Assembly (NCBI RefSeq): GCF_010975005.1
Contig: NZ_JAAIVC010000020.1
Location: 1 to 37,601, forward strand
Source of the DNA: Caulobacter sp. 17J65-9
GTDB lineage: Bacteria; Pseudomonadota; Alphaproteobacteria; Caulobacterales; Caulobacteraceae
Reading direction: 5' to 3'
DNA: 37,601 nucleotides
Shown: piece after piece, positions 33,483 to 37,601 of the stretch
How positions within the stretch are numbered: the stretch's first letter is position 1
Layout: every line of letters begins with the position of its first letter
Notes under the pieces: model-generated
What the model was told of the DNA's origin: nothing
What the model saw: only the letters and a program-made list of their open reading frames with translations
Databases searched by the model: none
Position numbers and translations under genes: made by a program

Positions 33483-35796
33483 CGTCTTCCGTCAGGCCGC
33501 GAGCCGGCTGAATCGGGAAGATCGCGCGCACCATCGCGCCGCGACGCCCCCGGCCGATGTGCAGGGTGCCGCCGCACTCGGCCACGCGCGCGGTCATGCC
33601 GGGAATGCCGACGCCCAGGTCCGGGCCGCCTTCGAGGCCGCGTGGGAAGCCTTCGCCGTCGTCCTCGACGGTCAGCAGCAGGCGGTCGGACTTCAGCTCC
33701 AGGGTCAGCCAGGCGCGGGTCGCACGCGCGTGGCGGTGCACGTTGGACAGCGACTCCTGCACTACGCGCAGCAGGTTGCGCTGGATCAGGTAGTCCAGGC
33801 CGTCCACGCCGCTGGAGACGTTGAGGCTGATCTTCAGGTCCGAGCGGCGCGAGAAGCCCTCGACGAACCGGCGCAAGGTGTAGCCCAGGCCGTCGGCGCC
33901 GAGGTTCGGCGGATGCAGCAGGTAGCTGAACACCCGCAGCTCCTTCTGGGCCTCCTCCAGCGAGGCGCGCACGTCGCCGATGATCGGTTCGACCCCGTCC
34001 AGGTGGCCGGCGATCTCGGCCAGCCGCGCCACGCCCAGGCTGAGCGCGACCAGGTGCTGGCCGGTGGAGTCGTGCAGCTCGGCGGCGATCTTGCGCCGCT
34101 CGTCCTCCTGGATGGCCAGCAGCTGCCGGGTCAGGTGGTTGACCGCCAGATGGGCCTGGTGGACCTCGGTGACGTCCTCGTGGGCGACCACGAAGCGGAT
34201 CTGGCCGTCGTGGTCGAAGCGCGAGACGCGCAGCTGGAACCAGCGCGGCGGCGCGGTCTCGACCCGGTAGGTGTGGTAGAAGCTGCTGCGCTGGCCCGCC
34301 TGCATGGCCTCCAGCCCGGCCAGCACCCTGGCCGCGTCGGCCGAGGTCGGCGCCGCGGCCCGGCAGGCCTCGACATAGCTGACGCCCACGCCCGCGCCGC
34401 CGACCCGGTCGGTGTTGCGCTCGGCGAAGCGGCGCCAGGCGCGGTTGACCGCGATGACCACGCCCGCTTCGTCCAGGATGGCGACGTGCGCCGACAGGCT
34501 GTCCAGCGAGCGCTGCAGCAGCCACTTGGTCTCTTCCAGCTCGCGCCGGCGCAGCCGCGCCTCGGTGACGTCGCGGAAGAACACGCTGGCCCCGCCGGCG
34601 AGCGGATAGAGGTGCAGCTCCATCCAGCGCCCCGGATAGAGGGTGGAGGCGACCTCGCCATGTTCGGGCCGTTCGGTGTCCAGCACGCGGGCGACCGCGT
34701 CGATCAACTCGGACGACTGGCCGAACCGCTCCAGGAAGGGGATGCCGACGAAGTCCCGGCCGATGGGGTCGGCGAACCAGCGCTCGGCCCGCGGGTTCGC
34801 GCTCGTGACCCGTCCGTTGTGGTCGAGGGTGAAGTAGCCGTCGGTGATCCCGGCGAGCAGGCTCTCGAGCTGGCCGTTCAGGCTGGCCAGTTCCTCCGCC
34901 GAGCGCTTCACGTAGTCGATGTCGGTGGCCGCGCCGAACCACTGCATGCCGCCCTGGCCGTCGGGCATGGCGCGCGCGCGCACCAGATGCCAGCGCCAGC
35001 GGCCCTCGGCGTCGCGCAGCCGGCACTCGTACTCGAAGGGCGCGAGCGGTCCGCGGACCTCGCGCCAGACCTCGCGCACCGCTTCCAGGTCGTCGGGGTG
35101 CACGACGCCGATCCAGCCGTCGCCGAGCGCGGCTTCGACGCGGACGCCCGTCCGCTCGGCGAAACGGCCGTTCAGGTAGGTCAGGCGCCCGCGGCCGTCA
35201 GCGGAGAACAGGACGTCAGGCACGGTCTCGGCCATGGCCGACAGGCGCGCCTCGCCCTCGGCCAGCGCTTCGCGGGTGCGGACGTGCTCGGTGATCTCCC
35301 GCCCCGAGCCCAGCAGGAGGACGATTTCGCCACGCGAGTCGCGGATCGGCACCAGGGTGGTCTCCCAGGTGCGCTCGCCGGTGGGCAGGGTCAGGGTCTC
35401 CTCGTAGCGCAGCGCTTCGCCGACGCCGACGCAGGCGCGGTAGCGCTCGCTGACCGCCGCCGCCGCGGCCGGCGGCAGGCAGTCCTCGGGACGGCGCCCG
35501 ATCAGGTCCGTCGCGCACAGCCCGGTCAGGCGCTCGTGCGCCGGATTGATGCCGCCGAACAGGAATTCGCCGGCCGGCGTGACCCGCACCGTGAACAGGG
35601 CTTCCGGCGCCAGGGCCCAGTAGCTCTCGTGGACCGGCGGCAGGTCTTCGATGACGGCGCCGGTGCGGGGGAAGGCGGATGTCCGTCGCCGATCAGACTT
35701 CGCCGTGGGGGCGGCGGCCGGATTTTGTGAGTTCACGCCTGGGGGCTTTACAGTTCTTCGGTAAAGCTTGCGGCCTTCAATACCCGTGTCGGCCAT
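33472..35796 (-). CDS. Soluble four-PAS sensor histidine kinase (HisKA_3 / NarX type)
   Basis: This 774-residue kinase has no transmembrane segment, so it senses inside the cell. It has four PAS-like domains (about 60-170, 185-297, 310-415 and 430-547), a HisKA_3 dimerisation region with phosphorylatable His575 in KIAAELHDSTGQH, and an HATPase with ESLSNVHRHA (about 681-690), DDGEGF (712-717) and GVGIPGM (728-734). PAS2 ends in the WFGAATDID type of PAC motif. I chose the ATG at 35796 (MADTGIEG), with GGAG 9 bases upstream, over a TTG at 35811. It is probably the partner of the NarL-type regulator it converges on. The PAS ligands are unknown; haem or flavin cannot be claimed from sequence. 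Confidence 0.92.
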   Translation of the reverse strand: MADTGIEGRKLYRRTVKPPGVNSQNPAAAPTAKSDRRRTSAFPRTGAVIEDLPPVHESYWALAPEALFTVRVTPAGEFLFGGINPAHERLTGLCATDLIGRRPEDCLPPAAAAAVSERYRACVGVGEALRYEETLTLPTGERTWETTLVPIRDSRGEIVLLLGSGREITEHVRTREALAEGEARLSAMAETVPDVLFSADGRGRLTYLNGRFAERTGVRVEAALGDGWIGVVHPDDLEAVREVWREVRGPLAPFEYECRLRDAEGRWRWHLVRARAMPDGQGGMQWFGAATDIDYVKRSAEELASLNGQLESLLAGITDGYFTLDHNGRVTSANPRAERWFADPIGRDFVGIPFLERFGQSSELIDAVARVLDTERPEHGEVASTLYPGRWMELHLYPLAGGASVFFRDVTEARLRRRELEETKWLLQRSLDSLSAHVAILDEAGVVIAVNRAWRRFAERNTDRVGGAGVGVSYVEACRAAAPTSADAARVLAGLEAMQAGQRSSFYHTYRVETAPPRWFQLRVSRFDHDGQIRFVVAHEDVTEVHQAHLAVNHLTRQLLAIQEDERRKIAAELHDSTGQHLVALSLGVARLAEIAGHLDGVEPIIGDVRASLEEAQKELRVFSYLLHPPNLGADGLGYTLRRFVEGFSRRSDLKISLNVSSGVDGLDYLIQRNLLRVVQESLSNVHRHARATRAWLTLELKSDRLLLTVEDDGEGFPRGLEGGPDLGVGIPGMTARVAECGGTLHIGRGRRGAMVRAIFPIQPARGLTEDVTE

Positions 35797-35843
35797 GCGT
35801 ACTGTCTCCAACCCTAGCAGAACAACCGGCCGTGATCCGTATT

Positions 35844-35859
35844 AGTGCTTAAGAGCACT
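35844..35859. promoter_or_regulatory. Inverted repeat upstream of the PAS kinase gene
   Basis: AGTGCT (35844-35849) and AGCACT (35854-35859) flank TAAG, about 48 bases upstream of the kinase start, in the gap shared with the DUF202 gene. It is a candidate operator. The rest of the 214-base gap shows only GC-rich sequence and the ribosome-binding sites. Confidence 0.35.
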
Positions 35860-36010
35860 CTGATTGGTCTGAGAAGCTGTGGGGGTGTGTCCGGGTTCCG
35901 TTCCGGTCGGCGCACGCTCAGGGCGCGCTCGGGCGCGGGCCGGGGAAACCCTGATTGGCGCCCGCCGGGCGTGCGCCTATTCCGGCGGGTGTCTGCGCGA
36001 GAGGCCGGCC

Positions 36011-36415
36011 GTGACCGACGCGAGCGAAGCGCGCAAGGAGCAGCCGGCCCATCCGCGCCGCGTCTCCGAGCACATGGCCAACGAGCGCACCTACCTGGCC
36101 TGGCTGCGCACGTCGGTGGCGCTGATGTCCTTCGGCCTGGTGCTGAACCGCTTCGCCGCCGAGCTCGCCGCCGTGCGAAGGCTGGCGGGTCAGCCGGGGC
36201 GTTCCGGCCTCGGCTTCCCGGCCGAGCACGTGGGGGTGGGCATGGTCGTGGCCGGAATGATCCTGATCTTCGGCGCCGCCATCCGCTACGCCCAGGTCCG
36301 GCGCGGCATCGACACCGGCGAGTACCGCCCGCTGGTGCGGGCGGTCTGGATCATCGCGCTCGCCGTGCTGGTGGGCGGGGCGACCTGCCTGGTGTGGATC
36401 TACCGGCGCGGCTAG
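36011..36415 (+). CDS. DUF202 (YidH-type) small membrane protein
   Basis: This 134-residue protein carries the DUF202 signature HMANERTYLAWLRTSVAL near residue 20 and three hydrophobic segments (about 30-48, 74-92 and 110-130), the usual layout. I chose the GTG at 36011 (MTDASEARK), with AGAGG 6-7 bases upstream. The frame is open to 35879, but the added residues are Arg/Gly-rich and not family-like. The function is unknown. Some DUF202 proteins associate with SPX-VTC-like polyphosphate systems in eukaryotes, but nothing here suggests that. It converges on the DUF4136 gene with a 9-base gap. Confidence 0.87.
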   Translation: MTDASEARKEQPAHPRRVSEHMANERTYLAWLRTSVALMSFGLVLNRFAAELAAVRRLAGQPGRSGLGFPAEHVGVGMVVAGMILIFGAAIRYAQVRRGIDTGEYRPLVRAVWIIALAVLVGGATCLVWIYRRG

Positions 36416-36424
36416 GCGCGGGGC

Positions 36425-37063
36425 CTAGGGCAGGGCGTTGCCGGGGAGGTCCTTGAGGATCTGCTCCGCCACCCGGTCCAAGGCCTCCTGGGTGCCGTCC
36501 TGCTTGCCGAACACCGGGGCGGTGTACAGCGCCTGCCACACCAGCCGGCCGGTCGGACGGTCATAGACGTCCACCATCAGCGAGCCGGACGTGAAGGTGG
36601 TCGAGGCCAGGGTGGTGGTTGGCGCGCCGTAGGCCCCCCACGCCCAGCCGGGGGCGTCGCAGCCGCCCGGGCCGCAGTTCACCCCGCCGGGGCCGCCGAA
36701 CCCGGCGCTGCCGGTGACGCGCGAGACGGTCTGGCCGGGGACGACGCCCTGCATCACACCGATGCGGTAGGCGATCTCCAGCTGGGCGTCGGAGTTGGCC
36801 GAGGCGTGGGTGTAGCCCTTTTCGGTCAGCGCCTTGTCGAGCGCCGCGCGCATGCGCTTCTGCAGCTCTGGGGTGTCGATGCGCGGATCGCGCGCCGCCG
36901 CCATTTCGTCGGAGACGTTCTTCCAGGCGTAGGCCGCGCCGGGGGTGACGCCGGTGGAGTCGGCGGCCAGCACCTTCACCTCGGGGGCGGGGTCGCCGCC
37001 CGTGGCGCATCCGGCCAGCCACAGGGCGGCGACCGCGGCGGTCGCGAAGGGCCTGAGTTTCAT
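36425..37063 (-). CDS. DUF4136 family lipoprotein
   Basis: This 212-residue protein has a lipoprotein signal peptide with lipobox LAGC (Cys19). The mature part has the DUF4136 pattern: a strand region with YAWKNV, a helix with ELQKRMRAALDKALTEKGYTHAS, DAQLEIAYRIG, a Gly-rich loop with two cysteines (about residues 120-140), and the closing LMVDVYDRPTGRLVWQALY. It is probably anchored in the outer or inner membrane facing the periplasm. Its role is unknown. It lies 48 bases downstream of the partial Gly-rich gene on the same strand, so the two may be co-transcribed. Confidence 0.87.
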   Translation of the reverse strand: MKLRPFATAAVAALWLAGCATGGDPAPEVKVLAADSTGVTPGAAYAWKNVSDEMAAARDPRIDTPELQKRMRAALDKALTEKGYTHASANSDAQLEIAYRIGVMQGVVPGQTVSRVTGSAGFGGPGGVNCGPGGCDAPGWAWGAYGAPTTTLASTTFTSGSLMVDVYDRPTGRLVWQALYTAPVFGKQDGTQEALDRVAEQILKDLPGNALP

Positions 37064-37111
37064 CGTCGATCACTCGCGGTCGGGGCGCGCCTGAGCGCCG
37101 GGTTGGGGCGC

Positions 37112-37601
37112 TTAGTAGGGCGGGTTCACCACCGTGTACTGGACCGAGCTGCCGTAATACTGCGGCTGGTACCAGGTGCCGCCGCAATACGAGTAGCTGA
37201 TGCCGGTGTAGTAGATGGACTGGCAGGACGGCGGCACCGAATAGACCACCGAGCCGATCGCCGCGGCGGTGACCGCGGCGGCCGTGCCGTAGGCCACGCC
37301 GCGCGCCACCGGGTGGCCGTACCAGCCGCCGCCGTAGCCCCAGTCGTTGTCCCAGCCGCCGTCGACGTCGACGTCGATGTCGTTGCCGATGTTGACGTCG
37401 CCGTTGCGCACGCGGTCGCGGTCGACGTTGCGGTTGCCGCCCTGGTAGCGGTCCCCGCCCTGGACGCGATTGCGGTCGCCGCCGGCGTAGCGATCGCCGC
37501 CGCGGTTGATCTGGCCGCCGGCGCCGCCAGCCGCTGGGCGCTGCCCCGCCTGAGCGCGTCCGCCGGCTCCGGCCTGGGGCCGCTGGCCGCCGGCGTAGGC
37601 C
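37112..37601 (-). CDS. Gly/Arg/Tyr-rich exported-type protein, C-terminal part (cut by window edge)
   Basis: The frame is open from the TAG at 37112 to the right edge (about 162 residues), so the start is outside the window. The N-terminal half seen is low-complexity, with repeats such as INRGGDRYAGGDRNRVQGGDRYQGGNRNVDRDR, then an Asp/Asn-rich NIGNDIDVDVDGGWDNDWG. The C-terminal part has a hydrophobic Ala-rich stretch, VPPSCQSIYYTGISYSYCGGTWYQPQYYG with a cysteine pair, and ends VVNPPY. The last part matches a widespread uncharacterised family of secreted or envelope proteins with an xCGGTWYQPQ motif. A GTG at 37411 could initiate, but the coding pattern clearly continues upstream. Confidence 0.7.
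   Translation of the reverse strand, partial: AYAGGQRPQAGAGGRAQAGQRPAAGGAGGQINRGGDRYAGGDRNRVQGGDRYQGGNRNVDRDRVRNGDVNIGNDIDVDVDGGWDNDWGYGGGWYGHPVARGVAYGTAAAVTAAAIGSVVYSVPPSCQSIYYTGISYSYCGGTWYQPQYYGSSVQYTVVNPPY

Noticed and set aside
35879-36010. A longer N-terminus for the DUF202 protein
   Set aside because: The extra residues are Arg/Gly-rich and unlike the family; the GTG at 36011 has a ribosome-binding site.

Overview
The window is a GC-rich, gene-dense stretch of an alphaproteobacterial chromosome, most likely Caulobacteraceae (Caulobacter/Phenylobacterium type). The inference rests on strong G/C third-position bias, frequent GTG/TTG starts, a linked zwf-pgl-edd Entner-Doudoroff cluster, a complete deiminase-type hut locus, DUF983 and DUF202 proteins, and clusters of GANTC, the CcrM methylation motif of Caulobacterales. 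I see no rRNA, tRNA, CRISPR array, insertion sequence or phage gene. No gene-free gap exceeds 300 bases.

Layout. 1-2015 (minus): the N-terminal part of a TelA-family toxic-anion resistance protein, and the two subunits of a 3-oxoacid CoA-transferase (scoA-scoB). 2183-5694 (plus): a compact four-gene phosphorelay (receiver protein, CHASE3/PAS hybrid kinase with two receivers, second receiver protein, Hpt protein), each gene overlapping the next and none carrying a DNA-binding domain. 5722-8768 (minus): a ferredoxin-reductase-like flavoprotein coupled to folD, and a membrane fatty-acid hydroxylase/sterol desaturase. 8932-9993 (plus): two unknown genes, the second with an internally duplicated domain. 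9990-17481: the histidine-utilisation locus, with hutF-hutU-hutH-hutG leftward and hutC-hutI rightward from a shared control region holding two copies of a HutC-like operator. Together they convert histidine via urocanate, imidazolonepropionate, formiminoglutamate and formylglutamate to glutamate, formate and ammonia.

17482-22981: a hairpin-rich intergenic repeat element, a PYROXD2/phytoene-desaturase-like FAD oxidoreductase, a tandem pair of paralogous GT39-type membrane glycosyltransferases, and a DUF983 zinc-ribbon membrane protein. 23019-32036 (minus): aqpZ, an RND efflux adaptor and pump, then zwf-pgl-edd, which carries glucose-6-phosphate to KDPG. 32207-37601: a small exported protein resembling MliC lysozyme inhibitors; a NarL-type response regulator and a four-PAS soluble kinase arranged tail-to-tail with overlapping ends; a DUF202 membrane protein; a DUF4136 lipoprotein; and the C-terminal part of a Gly/Arg/Tyr-rich protein cut by the window edge.

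Most of this is conserved metabolic and regulatory chromosome. The less ordinary parts are the output-less phosphorelay, the unknown pair at 8932-9993, the hut control region, the tandem glycosyltransferases, the convergent two-component pair and the MliC-like protein. I found no clear evidence of a wholly new defence or mobile system.
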